Source of the DNA: Bolinopsis microptera
Lineage: Eukaryota > Ctenophora > Tentaculata > Lobata > Bolinopsidae
Length of the DNA: 64,000 bases
Reading direction: 5' to 3'
NCBI RefSeq assembly: GCF_026151205.1
Contig: NC_087079.1
Coordinates: forward strand, 9,538,635-9,602,634
Position 1 is the stretch's first letter; each line of letters starts with the position of its first letter. The notes under the pieces were generated by a model. That model worked only from the letters and a program-made list of their open reading frames with translations, searched no databases and was not told the DNA's origin. Positions 43,638 through 55,616 of the stretch are shown in pieces. A program made the translations under genes and the position numbers.

Positions 43638-44457
43638 CAGGAGGTGACCGGGAATCCCGGTACCGGGAATCCCGGTACCAGGATTGGCAATTTTGAGCTA
43701 TCCCGGTCCCGGTCCCGGTCCCGGTCAACCGGGTCAAATCACATTTTTCATCCCGGTCGCGGTCCCGGTCAAATGCTGATTTATGATCCCGGTCCCGGTC
43801 CCGGTCCCGGTTAATTCAGGATTCTTGGTCCCGGTCCCGGTCAATCACTCAAATTTGCCGGGATTTTGACCGGGATCTTTTACATAATTTCATTCACTGT
43901 GATTTTAAGTTTTTACTTTCATTCATTGTGAATTTCATCTTTAAACAACTTCTGAGCCAAATAAAACAATGTTTAAAATTGCTAAACAAGTTTAGGTAAC
44001 TAATATCGTTACATAACTCATAAGTGCAAACTAACATCAAGTTTTCAACTTGGGCCGGGCTACGCCCAATTGTCAATTGGAATTGGAGAATGAAACTGTT
44101 GAATAATTTGAGGGATCATTGATTGAGGAATGAGGAATGAGGGTGAACTCGAGTAATCAGTACATGAACATTATTGGTGTAGTACATTAGGCTCATGCCC
44201 CATATTGACGGTTTTAAAAAAAGTTTTTTCTAATTTAATATTCTAGTTATTACTTATTCCAATTGTTCAATTATAATGTAAATGAAAGTTGCAGCTTTCA
44301 ATATGAGAGTACCAGTTTTGGTCCCGGTCATCCCGGTCATCCCGGTAAAATTGGATTGTTGGTCCCGGTCCCGGTCCCGGTCAAGTCACATTTTGTATCC
44401 CGGTCCCGGTCCCGGTCCCGGTCAGGCCTGGTACAATCATGTCCCGGTCACCTCCTG
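43638..44457. mobile_element. Non-autonomous hAT-like element made of CCCGGT repeats
   Basis: Perfect 8-bp target duplication GCGACGGA at 43630-43637 and 44458-44465. Ends CAGGAGGTGACCGGGA and TCCCGGTCACCTCCTG. Both subterminal regions (43660-43860, 44320-44450) are arrays of CCCGGT hexamers, mostly in pairs or triplets, broken by short unique words. The middle is plain AT-rich sequence with no transposase. The layout parallels the CCGGA-rich ends of 7443-8868. Confidence 0.85.
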
Positions 44458-44643
44458 GCGACGGATTCTATTACGAAGACCGAAATTTTGGCAGTCCGAA
44501 AATATGGCGAAATTTTCGGAAAACCGCCACATTTCGTACGTTATAAATATGTCTTGTAAGGTAGTTAAGATCATTGGACAAAACTGCTCAGATCACTGAT
44601 GTCTGATTTTATAAACTGTGGTTGTGTGATACACTACCTAATA

Positions 44644-45119
44644 CAGTAAAACCCTGAATTACCGCGCCCTGATTTACCGTGGCCCAGTGGCGTAACGTTG
44701 CCTGTTGGCGCCCCCCCCTGCCGAAAAAGCACCCCCCTGTTGGCGCCCCCTCCCCTTTTGGTGCCCCTCCCTAAAATTGAACAAATTAGGTGATTTTAGA
44801 AGATACGCCTGTAAAATCTCTAAAAAAGTGTGTATCTAGAGCAAAACGTGCAGTTTTGCTAGTACTTTAGTTAAGTTTTCGAAATTGTCCCACATTCAAT
44901 GACGATTTGGTGCCCCCTAAGACGGCCCCCCCCCCCCCCCCCCCCGCACAGCAGGGTCAGAGGGGCCCTTTGTTACGCCACTGCCGTGGCCATTATCTTT
45001 CCCCAAATACGACTTAACATACATAATGTTAACAACCAAAACCCCGATTTACTGCAAACCCTGATATACCGCGGCTTTTCTATTTCTCCCAAACACTGCA
45101 GTAAATCTGGGTTTTACTG
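44644..45119. mobile_element. pogo-like MITE split by a nested hAT MITE
   Basis: Outer ends CAGTAAAACCCTGAATTACC and GGGTTTTACTG are flanked by TA on both sides. Inside, 44685-44983 is a 299-bp element with ends CAGTGGCGTAACG and CGTTACGCCACTG-like TTACGCCACTG, and a perfect 8-bp duplication CCGTGGCC (44677-44684, 44984-44991). The nested copy holds a 20-nt C run (44926-44945). Order of events is clear: pogo-like first, hAT second. Confidence 0.85.
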
Positions 45120-45475
45120 TATAGTAATATATGAACAGTGCTCAAAATAAATAGTGATCGATATGTTTTATTTGTTCTGGGAGATCGTCCAACAGCAAGA
45201 TACATGATGATAAGTGCGATATGGTTTCTAATTACTAAAAACTCTTAATTTAATAACTCAAAAAGTCAAAATTTCTCAGTTCTCTGTTTATTTTTATTTA
45301 ATAGCCTGTTTTCTGAATATTTTGAATGCTGAAAGTTATAATATACGTAGTACCATATTTCTTTTCTAACTACTATTTATCTGCAACCTTGTGTTTACAC
45401 CTACTAACGTAATAATATACCTACTTACTAGTTACTTCTATCCAGGTGAGTGTAAGCTATGAATAAGTTTTAAAG

Positions 45476-45853
45476 ATGGTTGAAGAGTATCAAATAGCTT
45501 ACAAATCATTCAAGCAGAGACGATCTCTGACTGCTAGAAAGGCAGAAGTCTACAACATCAAAAGTAAGTTTCCAGACAAAGTCCCTGTTATTGTTGAACG
45601 GTACTCCAAAGAAAAAATACTGCCCAGACTTTCTAAAACGAAGTTTTTAGTTCCTGGAGAATTAGCTTTGCGACAGTTTCAGCTAATTCTTAGAGCCCGA
45701 ATGTCATTGGACAAAAGCAGCACAATGTATTTACTTGTTGGTGGAAAGTCCATACTGGCTCACTCAATGATCATGAATGAGGTTTATCTTGACTATCATG
45801 ATGAAGATGGCTTCCTGTACCTCACGTATGCTTCACAAGAAGTGTTTGGGTAA
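45476..45853 (+). CDS. ATG8 family protein, LC3 subfamily (LC3C-like)
   Basis: Ubiquitin-like protein that is conjugated to phosphatidylethanolamine on autophagosomes. The 125 residues have the N-terminal helices, FKQRRSLTAR, VPVIVERYSKEKILP, the KTKFLVPGEL stretch, YLLVG and DEDGFLYLTYASQEVFG. KFP, EL..RQF and YLDYHDEDGF resemble LC3C more than LC3A/B or GABARAP. The ORF has no intron and stops directly after the conserved glycine, so no ATG4 cleavage would be needed. Intronless form may mean a retrocopy, but the frame is intact and the start fits the family. PLEKHF follows 0.5 kb downstream on the same strand. Confidence 0.93.
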   Translation: MVEEYQIAYKSFKQRRSLTARKAEVYNIKSKFPDKVPVIVERYSKEKILPRLSKTKFLVPGELALRQFQLILRARMSLDKSSTMYLLVGGKSILAHSMIMNEVYLDYHDEDGFLYLTYASQEVFG

Positions 45854-46367
45854 TAAATGGCTATGAACTCCTCGTTTTCTTTCTGGCAGCTTTTGATTCT
45901 ATAGCTTTTTTCTGAGATTTTCCAGCTTTTACGTTTTATAAAAAAAATTTACGTTTTATGAACATTTTTGAAATCATTTTTAAATTAGCATTTTATAGAT
46001 TTATATAATGCTTTTCACAGACAATTTATAAGCAGTCAATTCAGATTGATTTATAGCATGAATTACTGAATATAATTCTAATTGTACTTTGATAACTAAG
46101 AAACATTTTATTCCAAGTTTTACATTACTACAAAGAGTACCAGTTTGACTGATTATGATGTGTCTCACTATGAATGAAGTAAATATAGAAAAGTTTTGTT
46201 GTACTTTTAAGATCTCAATCAAATGAATTCTTTGTGAATCTCCCAGATTCATTGAACATCTAGTTACTTAACTAATTGCATGCTGAATATGCTGATTTTC
46301 CTTTCCGTCTTAATGATCTCTGTTCAGCATAGTAGGGCAAGCCTTAGATACCTCCAAAAGACCAGAT

Positions 46368-49300
46368 ATGGTTGATAAACTTGGTGAGTAGTTTTCTATT
46401 GATTAGGAAGCAGGGAGTTCAATATATATTTTGAGAGCTTATGCATGTATTTGATGTAAGCACAAGGTAAAAATTTCAATCATGTTTGTGAAAACTCTTG
46501 CCTTTTCCAATTTCAGATTTTTAACTTCTTACATTTCAGTCGACTCAGAGGCTAATGCGCGGCGTGTAGCAAATGTTGAGAACTGTTTTGGAGGGGAGGT
46601 AAGAACGTTATATTTATAAGAACGTTATATTGGGCCCCCCTATATTTTTTACGGTATCATAATCATTTTTTGGTGGTTAAACTTCGTAAGTTGATCAAAT
46701 AACTTTCTCTTTACTGCACTACCTAACAATACTGATCATTAGTAAAGTAAGTACTTGTGGTACTCTACCAGTTCTCCACTATTGATAATCTGTAATTACA
46801 GGTACTAGCTGCACCAAACCGGGTTCTTGTGGGTGAAGGTGTTTTACAAAAACAATGTAGGAAGCAACTTAAACCACGACAGGTCAGTAAGACAACTCTT
46901 TTTAGGATTGATGCTGATTAGTTAATCGCTGTCACGTGGCTACTGGCTAAGGACTGTTTCCTTGAACTACATATTGAGCAATCAGTTGTACAAATTGTGA
47001 TATTGCTTAATTCAGTACTACTGAATTAGTTTCTTTAGTTAACATCTCAAAAAACATTTGCTTCAAAAGACAATATTACTCGCTTGCCGTTTTATTGTCC
47101 CACTTCAATCCAGTTAACCACTAACAATGCAATATGACAAATTGACCTGTGTTCAACAAGTTAATCACCAATTAGTTTTTAGCAAAAAACTGTGCAGCTT
47201 GCCAAGCAACACAAATTACACTCAATTTATATAATATTATTACTAATTGAATGACGCAATCTCATGGCCATTTAAAGCCGCTTGAACACTTTTTATAATA
47301 GAACCATTAACTAATTACACACAGTAATCGATATTTCTTTACATACGTCTCTCACAACTGATATTTATTGCAATGAAAACTCAGAGGTGATAAGTGATAA
47401 ATCTAGTGGCCAATACTAATAAACTAAAGATTTGACAAACATCAGATATGGAAATACATTTGCAGAAGAAGAAGTGATCTTATAAAATGTATAAGTGCAG
47501 GAATGTGATTTAGATTGCGTATGATAAGATAAAATAGAAAAGTGGTGCTTTGTACAATACATAATAAGTATTGTATTCTATCGCAGATTTGGTTGGCAGA
47601 TCGTATTACCTTACCACGTATTACATCGGTACTAGGCTTTTTAACGTGATTTTCTAGCTTATATCATACACTACACAGGCTTTAACACAGTTGTTGTTGA
47701 AAAGCTGGATTCACGAGACTGAATAACTTCACACCGTAAAATTACTGCAAATGTCACACGAAAATATAAAAAACCATTATGAACTATATTCTTAGTTTGA
47801 TATATGATTTCCCGCTAAATTAATTCTTTCTTTCAGTTTTTTCTCTTCAATGACGTTATTGTATACGGAACAATAATCATTCATCGAAAAAAGGTGAGTT
47901 ACAACTTGTAATGTAGAGTGATTTGATTTTATTGTACAGCCATTTGCAGCATCATTCATCAAGTTTCACAGTAAATACTCATACTACATACCTTCTTATT
48001 TCAATACTATTACAAGAATGGCAAATGTTAACTTGATGTTTAATTCGCATACCGTTATAATTAGTGAATATTCACACATAAATCTCGATCCCACTTGTCT
48101 ATAACCTGTTAAAAACACAAAAAGTACACTCAAAGTGAAGCACTTTCTACATGTTGATAGAACATACCGTGTAACACATCTCAGCCGTTATGCTGGAAGA
48201 ATGTTCAGTATACCACAATATAACACAATATGAAATGAATGAAATGAGGTATTTATATCCCGCTCATATGATTAACCAACAACACAAGGAAGGTGGTTAA
48301 CCATGCCAGAGCGGCTGACTGGTATGTGAGTGATGTGAGCAAATGTGTAAAAAGTATAACTCATTATAAATTAAAACATCTTTTATCGTAAACCACACTA
48401 TACTAGGTAGAAGCAGAAACCATACAGTACATTGCATGTAGGTATAATGAAGGTTAGTACAGTGACATAATCAACCAAAATGAATTATGAAACAGATCCT
48501 AGAAAGGTAAAGATCAAGACATAAAATGAAGTTCGGCAAAGTGAAGACAAATGGAAAGAAAAAACATCCAAACTGATTATATAAATGGTTCTTTAACATT
48601 CACTTGAAACAGATGGTGTCATAATACATCTCAACCTCAGTGGAAGAGAGTTCCATGCATGGCTTGAGAAACGTCTGTCACCCGGTTTCTTCGACCTGGT
48701 CACAGTGTTTGAAAGTTCTGTATCCAATACATCCACATCCAGTATGCTTTGAGGTAACCAGGTGCAGAACCGTGAACTGATTTATGGGTTAATAGACAAA
48801 CTTTAAAGAAGATTCGGTGGTCTATTATAGGGAGTATGTGGGACTTCTTATAGAAAGATAAAAGGTAACCATGTCCGTAGTTCTGTCTTCTATGTTGTAG
48901 ATGAAACGAACTGCCCCATTAAGGATGGATATAAGTTTGTTTAATCTGGTCTTGGGTAGATTCATGTACAGAGAATTACAGTAATTATCTAACTTAGATA
49001 TAACCAGTTGCTTCACCAACATCAATTTAATGCCTTCATCCAAGTAACGATCAATAGTTCTTAGGTTCATCATTGTCCAGCTACATTTCCTTTTCACACT
49101 ATTGATCTGTCTAGTTCCATATTTAAAGTTTCATCAAATTTAACACATTATAACACATTATAACACATTATAACACAGTATATATAACACATTATAACAC
49201 ATTTAACTCATTATAACACAATATAGTTCACAATATAACACACTGCCATTACAGTACAACAACATGCACCTTCTACCTCTGGACGAAGTTAGGATAGTAG

Positions 49301-52043
49301 CTCTGGATGACATCGGACCAGGTTAGTAACCTAGTTAGTTACCTGGTTAGTAAGGTCCTAACCTGGCAGGTTACTTAACATTCATATTTTACCATTTCAT
49401 GGGCCTATTACAATCAGGTTTAGCGCTTATGACTATTTATGGGCATTGGGCACAGCGTTATTTTTCATAGACATAACTTAGTAATTTTTGTTGTTGAATT
49501 TCGCTGTAGTTGATGAAAGAACTCAAAACGCTTAATTTTTCGCGGTCGAGATCTGGAATCCCAAAAAAGTCATTTTGATAATAACAATTTGTTTTTTTCA
49601 CGTTCAAGTTATATCCAGAAATGCTTGTTGAAATAATTTTTCGAAACCATTTCCAACCACAATAAGTCCTGTCCGGTAATTTGTGGCAGGTTTAGTCAAA
49701 AGCTCGTTTGTTTTGATTTTAAAGTTTTAAGTTCTGTTTCATCCTGGATTATTCCCATTTTTATATTTTACTTACAGTTGATAAATGAGAGTACTCATTT
49801 GCTATTCAATGTAATGTGACCTTCCATTTCTTTATTGAAACTTTTAAAGAACGTTTAGTAAGTCTACGTAAATGAAAGTCATACTCTCATACTCTGCTGC
49901 AAATCTTAAATTGAGCAGCTCTAGGAAAACTGTACCATGTGTCTTGTGTGACACCTTATTGTATGAAACACTACTATTTGTATAAAAACATGGACTGAGA
50001 AGTTAATGAAATAAGATACAGACTACAGAGTTGTAACTGTAATTTGGTACTAATATTACTTTAGTACATAATAATATTACAATAATATTATTTTAGTACG
50101 TCATACTCTCTTGTGACGAAACATTTGAGTTTATTATCTGCATTTTATAGAAGTAGAACATAATCTGAATAAACATTATTATTTGTAGTTTTAACATAAG
50201 GTTGGACCTTAGTTTGGAAGTTAACCACAAAAACCAAAATGATTGAAAATAACATTATTTTTGCACCCAATACCCACAATCTTCACCTACACTCAAAACT
50301 AAAGCCCCCCTGTCCTCAGAACGACAGAATGGGTGGCAGATAATATCTCCTCGCAAGTCCTTCAACGTGTACGCGGCAAACTCTAGCGAGAAAAGCGAGT
50401 GGATACAGCACTTGAATACGTGTATTGAGGGTTGTCAGCGGAAAAGTAAGTGCTTTACTTGGAATTGTTGGAATTGTTGGAATTGTTGAAATTGTTGGAA
50501 TTGTTGGAATTGTTGGAATTGTTGGAATTGTTGAAATAGATAAGGATGAATTTAGGGGGCTGAGTATCATTGATGGTATCTATATCACGTGTTAAGATAT
50601 TGAATAATATGACGATCTGTTTGTTTGAACTTTTATACATTTCCTGAGCTGCATGCATTGTGTATCTCAAATATTCCAAATATGTAGTACTATCTACCCT
50701 ACCTAGGTGCGAAGAAGATCACCACAGAGTTAGCTCCAGCCTGGATACCAGACGACGCAGCTACACACTGTATGATCTGTGCTAAAGTAAAGTTTTCTCC
50801 TATTGCCAGAAAGGTATGTGTTAGAGTTATCATTTTGCAAAAAAAGTAAATATTTTAGATTCTTTTATGAACTTTCCAATGGGTAACAATGTAAAACTCG
50901 CCCCCACCTCAGCACCACTGTAGGAGATGTGGGAAAATAGTTTGCAATAACTGTTCCACCAAACGACTTTTGTTGGCATCCCAAAGTTCGGAACCTGTGC
51001 GGGTTTGTGACCCCTGTTTTGCGGAGGCCAGCGCTAAAAGGATCAGTGTTGGTGATGTAAAACCGGACTCCAGTGGCGATGAAGAAGACAGTGGCGATGA
51101 TAGTAACGCAAACAGACAGGTAATGTAGAGTTGTAATATACGTGGGTAAAGTTATTGATTAACGTTTAATAATCGTGGTCGGATCACAGAGAGCTTCACA
51201 AGATGTGTAAAGTGTGTGCAATGGCAGCATTTGTTTACATCTTACAGAGCAACATAATAATACTCTTTAGAGTTTTATCAGTGTGTTTCGTGTGAATGTG
51301 CATTCCTACCATTATTTACACGGTCGGTGTCATGGCCTTGTTAGAGTTATGGTTCAAATCATTCTTGCCCTGACGGCCAGGATTCTAACTTAAGTTTGCA
51401 GCAACAATGTGATTAGAAACAAGCCGGCCAGCAAACATACCTTTAAAAGTGGGTTACATGAGGGCACCATATTGCAAATAGTTGGAGTTAAATACTTTAC
51501 CTGGCCCGTTTGACCAGCCTTCATGCAGCTGCTAAATTAAACAGGTTTAACCTTTCTGAAGGTAGGATTAAATTGGAGGTTCTCAACCATATCCAGAGTC
51601 ACGTAGTTTTTTAATAGACAGGTTAACTAAACACTGCTCTGCAATAAAGAAGTGACATTGTTAAAGGCAGGTGTTATTAAAGGTATAAACGTCAACACCA
51701 ACTGGATAGGTATGGGTATACTGGGTGAAGCTTGAAACTAGCTGGTCTTAGAGCCGGAAATGTATCCACACAGCTCCGGGGGTTATCATTCTGGTTTCTA
51801 ATTACTCTTATCATGAAATGTTACACAGTGGGCAGTAATTGATGAGATAAAAAACATGATAGTATGTTATCTGCCGCTAATTGTGGGGTGTCATGAATCG
51901 CTAGTTCAATATTATAATTTTCCGTGCATGATGTTGGAGAAGCCTGGACAAATAGTTTTACATTTTAACTTTTTAAAAGAGAAGATAGATTGTGAATATC
52001 CTTTTAACTTCAGGAACAGGAGCCAGCCCAATTTTTCTCCTGA
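46368..52043 (+). CDS. PLEKHF: Phafin: PH and FYVE domain protein (PLEKHF family)
   Basis: Nine coding exons: 46368-46383, 46540-46598, 46802-46882, 47837-47893, 49255-49321, 50320-50445, 50707-50813, 50913-51119, 52014-52043. Phases agree at every join and give about 249 residues, the size of PLEKHF2. The start MVDKL and [11 protein letters not shown] match the family N-terminus. The PH domain runs through [26 protein letters not shown] and [13 protein letters not shown]. The FYVE finger has [26 protein letters not shown] and PVRVCDPCF. The tail is acidic ([12 protein letters not shown]), as in the family. Phafins bind PI3P on early endosomes and lysosomes and act in endosome fusion and autophagy. 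Confidence 0.95.
48600..49100 (-). pseudogene. LINE reverse-transcriptase C-terminal remnant (CR1/Jockey-like)
   Basis: Minus-strand frame with [40 protein letters not shown] and GAVRFIYN, then a broken continuation ending in a SSLKFVY-like segment. This follows the consensus 'LR.I..YL......LV...V.S+LDYCNSLL..LP......LQ..QN.A.R' seen after the reverse transcriptase in CR1/Jockey-type LINEs. Interrupted by stops. It lies in PLEKHF intron 4. Confidence 0.7.
50461..50536. repeat. 9-bp microsatellite-like repeat (GGAATTGTT)n
   Basis: About eight copies of GGAATTGTT with occasional G to A, starting 15 bp after the donor of PLEKHF exon 50320-50445. Minus-strand frames encoding ThrIlePro repeats here are artefacts of the repeat. 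Confidence 0.9.
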
Positions 52044-52144
52044 TGTCCGAGAAGAAGACAAGATAAGGATATCAAACAGTTGTTGTGAAGCAGCTCCCTA
52101 AAAAATGTGACATATGGTGAACTGGTGTGGATGTGCATGTTGTA

Positions 52145-52820
52145 CAGCAGGGTGTCAGAATTATTGGCGTGTTTGAAATTTTATGTGTATTTTATGATGA
52201 AATCAATATTTTTCGACGGGTCATAACTTTACTTCTGAATATCGAAATTACAAAATTCAAAAACTGGTCTGTAGACAATCGTCTGAACTTTTTCAGAATT
52301 TCAAAATTTTGTGTTGATGTACCTCAAAACCCATAATTTAGGCCGTTTTTTAAAGGGTCGATTCCATACTTGGTTAGATTTACGAAGGAGTAAGGGATTT
52401 ATGTGTATTTTTTTTTGGTGAATTTTTTCTGAAATTATTCTTTAGACTAAAGTGCACAGCTCTTCAGGCGATAGCGAAACATATCGAAAACTATAGATTT
52501 TATAAAAGCTCTCTTTCTCCTCTAACTGACCCAATAAAATATAGTCAGGCGGACTCATCCCGGAATTCAGGGGAAGCAGCCGAAGGCTTCAAGTCCAATA
52601 ATCCAAATTTTTCTCTTTCGTCGTGATTATCAACGAAATTTAACTTCTTTCGGACTTCGTTTTTAGACTGAACTGTAGTATAAAGGATTATCTCTCGAAT
52701 GATCAAGACTCCATAGGAAACTGACCCTCAGAAGTCAAGTAATGATCGTTTCTAAAAGCTTGGGTAAGCTAAAATTTCACGCAGAATTGTCTACGCGCCA
52801 ATAATTATGACACCCTGCTG
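52145..52820. mobile_element. Tc1/mariner-like MITE
   Basis: Ends CAGCAGGGTGTCAGAATTAT and its near-perfect complement ATAATTATGACACCCTGCTG, flanked by TA (52143-52144, 52821-52822). At 676 bp it is long for a MITE, but the short ORFs inside show no transposase motif (no D..D..D/E region). It starts about 100 bp after the PLEKHF stop, so it probably lies in or next to that gene's 3' UTR. Confidence 0.8.
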
Positions 52821-53875
52821 TATTATTAGATTATTTTTGGAGAGCACATTGTTGAAAATGTTTTGATTTGTTGATATATGCATATCTTAAATGGTCATTA
52901 TGTCGACTGCTATTGTATGACTTAACTGTACTTTTTTTGAATGTTTTTTAAAATACGGAACGAATTTCAGCCTTCAGATTCATGTTATAGTTATGTTGTG
53001 TATTTTTTAATTGCTCGCTTTTTCGACCAAATTTTAGATACAATTCACAAGAGGAGTCTTTTTGTAACTTTACGGAGTTTTTCACAGGGAATATTCATAA
53101 GTATTTTGTAGAATTTGTACAAGTAAAGGGAGATTTCACTGATGAAGTTAATAATTTCCCCTATCACAGAAAGACTAAAACATTTCATGATTCTAAGTAC
53201 GAATTGATTAAACTATACGTGAAAAAGTTATTTTCGTATGAAAAGTAAGAGAAATTTTGCATAATCTGAACCAATTGACCTGATTCTGTCACATTTAGTC
53301 CTTCGTCCCTATTCAGTACCTTATCCCTACCAATGTTACTTCATGTGTGAACACTCCTGATGAAGGATTTATTTTTACATTGATCATAAACTGTTGTGAT
53401 TTTTAACGTTTGTTCTAATAGGAATCTTTAAAACGATTTATTTCACTTAAAATTTCTTGTTTCTATACGTTTTGTTAGACTCAGAGAAAATGACCAATAG
53501 TCGCGAGGTTATCACGCCAAGTGACAGAAATAGCCCTACTTTCAAACTAAAAAGGGTCTACACAAGCTTTATTATGGAAGGCGCTATAATTTTGACTTTG
53601 AGTCATTTGCGCATAAAAGACGCGCACTGATATGCGCGCAAATTAAATCGGGCGACGTTCTGATCCAGCCCTAGCTATCGCCATTCATCGCTCGTCCGTC
53701 AGTCGGTAGAGAATGTGAGAATGTAATCGCAATTTGCAGATCACTAAACATAACCACACATTGCTGAAATGTGTCAAAACGATCGTTTTCGGTGTATCGT
53801 AGACATTATTTTAAGATAATAATCAAAATTCAAATAAAGTAAAGTAAAGTAAAATTTATGACATCACATCATCAC
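52821..53875. other. Gap between two transposons, one unassigned open frame
   Basis: AT-rich sequence. From about 53000 to a stop at 53246-53248 (+) there is an uninterrupted frame reading FTEFFTGNIHKYFVEFVQ and later KLYVKKLFSYEK. It has no good start, no family I recognise and no clear splice sites. It could be transposon debris or an exon. Nothing else stands out apart from GTAAA repeats at 53838-53852. Confidence 0.3.
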
Positions 53876-54725
53876 CAGGGGTGTAGGAATGATTTTCTTC
53901 ATGGGGGGGGGGGGGGGGGGGGGGGGGCCAAATTCTAAATATTTGTTGGCGCTTCGCGCCACAGCCTAAATTGTTTGGCGCTTCGCGCCAAAGCTTGAAT
54001 TTCGAGGGTAAGGACAAAAGGAAATTGCAGCATGTGCGGTATCGCGATTTTTCACGTTTGCCGCGACAAGTCGCAATTTTTCAGATCCTGGCCTCACGAC
54101 AAATCGCGATTTTTGCAGTTCTCCGCGTCAAATTGTGCATTTTTCTTTAAATCTGAGGACTAAATTCGCGTATTTTCCTTCAAATCTGTGGGCCAAATAT
54201 CACGTTTTCTATAATTAATATATGAAACCAATCAGTATTACATCCACAACCTTTCGAATGTAGGTGCGGACTTCGGAAACCGAAAAAAATATTTTCGGCT
54301 CAGAATGATCAGGGTAGCATGAAACATGAACAAAAGAAATTTCCAGAAAAACTTTGAAAAATTTGGACTTAGAAAATTTTCGGTCCGAGTCATTCGACAT
54401 TCTCGATACGTACCTCTGAAAGCAGAGCTCCCGCTTCCGAGCTCGTATTGCGAAGGGGAGGCCTGCCATCCGAGATCGCATCACAAAGAGGAACCCTCGA
54501 GTCCAAAATCGTATATCGAAGTTCGAAAACCGAAAAAAATATTTTTGACTCATAATGATCAGGGTAGCATGAAACATGAACAAAAGTAGTTTTCAAGAAA
54601 ACTTTGAAAATTTTTGACTTTTAAAAATTTTCGGGGAAATTAAAAAGTTGGCCCTTTTTGGCCCCTTGCCCAGATTTCATGGGGGGGCGATGGCCCCCCC
54701 TGCCCCCCCGCTTCCTACACCCCTG
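53876..54725. mobile_element. Non-autonomous hAT-like element, CAGGGGTGTAGGAA ends
   Basis: Perfect 8-bp duplication ATCATCAC at 53868-53875 and 54726-54733; ends CAGGGGTGTAGGAA and TTCCTACACCCCTG. A 25-nt G run (53903-53927) follows the left end, and a GGGGGGGCGATGGCCCCCCC block precedes the right end. The segment 54240-54640 contains inverted relatives of the repeat inside 7443-8868 (GAGCTCCCGCTTCCGAGCTC, GAGGCCTGCC), again in two partial copies. GGCGCTTCGCGCCA palindromes occur at about 53949 and 53980. There is no transposase ORF. Confidence 0.85.
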
Positions 54726-55616
54726 ATCATCACACATGTCTACAAAATATCATCGCACTATTATTATATGTAAAGCACAAATGAAAAGGATATTTCCACA
54801 GAAATGTGTAGTGTTGTCCATGCCAATCGTCACTGCTTTCGCTGACCGAGTATAGAAAAATGGAAAATCCTCAAATTTTAGTTTTAACCAAATTCTATCT
54901 AGTCAATTATATTAATCAGTTGACAATGTTTGAGACATTTTCACTGATGGGCAAATTAATTCTAATGAAATTTTCCTCTAGTAGACGCACAAATTATAAA
55001 AATCATTACCACACAACTGACAACAAAATATTCAGAATTTCTTGCACCAGACTTGTGTTTGCTACGAATTTATTCACAGATGGTCCGGTATTGGTCCCAC
55101 AATTTGTTATTGTTTCCATAACTATCAAGAATGAAAAATAAAAACACATTCTCGTTTTGTACAAAACATTGTTTGATATAATTATCATAGTCAAACATTT
55201 CGTATCTATCAACATTCAACAGCAAAAAAGGCCCAAATATGTTTTTAACTTGAAAACAATTAAATCGAATTAATCACCACACTATTTCCCTCTAATACAT
55301 TAATAAAAAAGTTAAATAATATTGATCGCCTTCCCTTCTCGATTGTTGGTATTACCTTAACATTATAAAACTTTATTCCATCCATACAAACTTAATTTAC
55401 ACAACTTTCTCTCAATAAAATTAAAAAATGTTATCATGAATTCAAACTTTACCATAAATACTAAAAAATGTTTATCAAACATCTTAACAAATTGTTTACC
55501 AACAACTCAAAAACAAATACTTAAATTATCAAGTAATAGAAATGGAATTTTATCCATGACAAAACAATTTAATATTAGTCAATAATTATTATCATCAGTA
55601 CAAAACAATAAACCAA

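Larger units (their letters stand above)
34317..45475. other. 11-kb gene-free, repeat-filled interval
   Basis: No host exon was recognised between SART1 and ATG8. The interval holds a hAT-type MITE (35291), a LINE 3' remnant (35945-36309), 11-bp minisatellites (37659, 42088), a 113-bp satellite (39206-40705), a tRNA-like sequence (40954), relatives of the 20-kb element (about 42960-43360), a CCCGGT-rich hAT element (43638) and a pogo-like element with a nested hAT MITE (44644-45119). The stretches 34317-35290, 36310-37300, 38000-39090 and 41030-41760 are AT-rich with nothing I can name. Confidence 0.6.

Noticed and set aside
45420-45475. Trans-splice (spliced leader) acceptor before ATG8
   Set aside because: CTATCCAG at 45437-45444 looks like an acceptor, but it is followed by a donor-like GTGAGT and there is no independent sign of trans-splicing.
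50316-50570. ThrIlePro-repeat ORF
   Set aside because: Reverse reading of the GGAATTGTT repeat, overlapping a real PLEKHF exon on the other strand.
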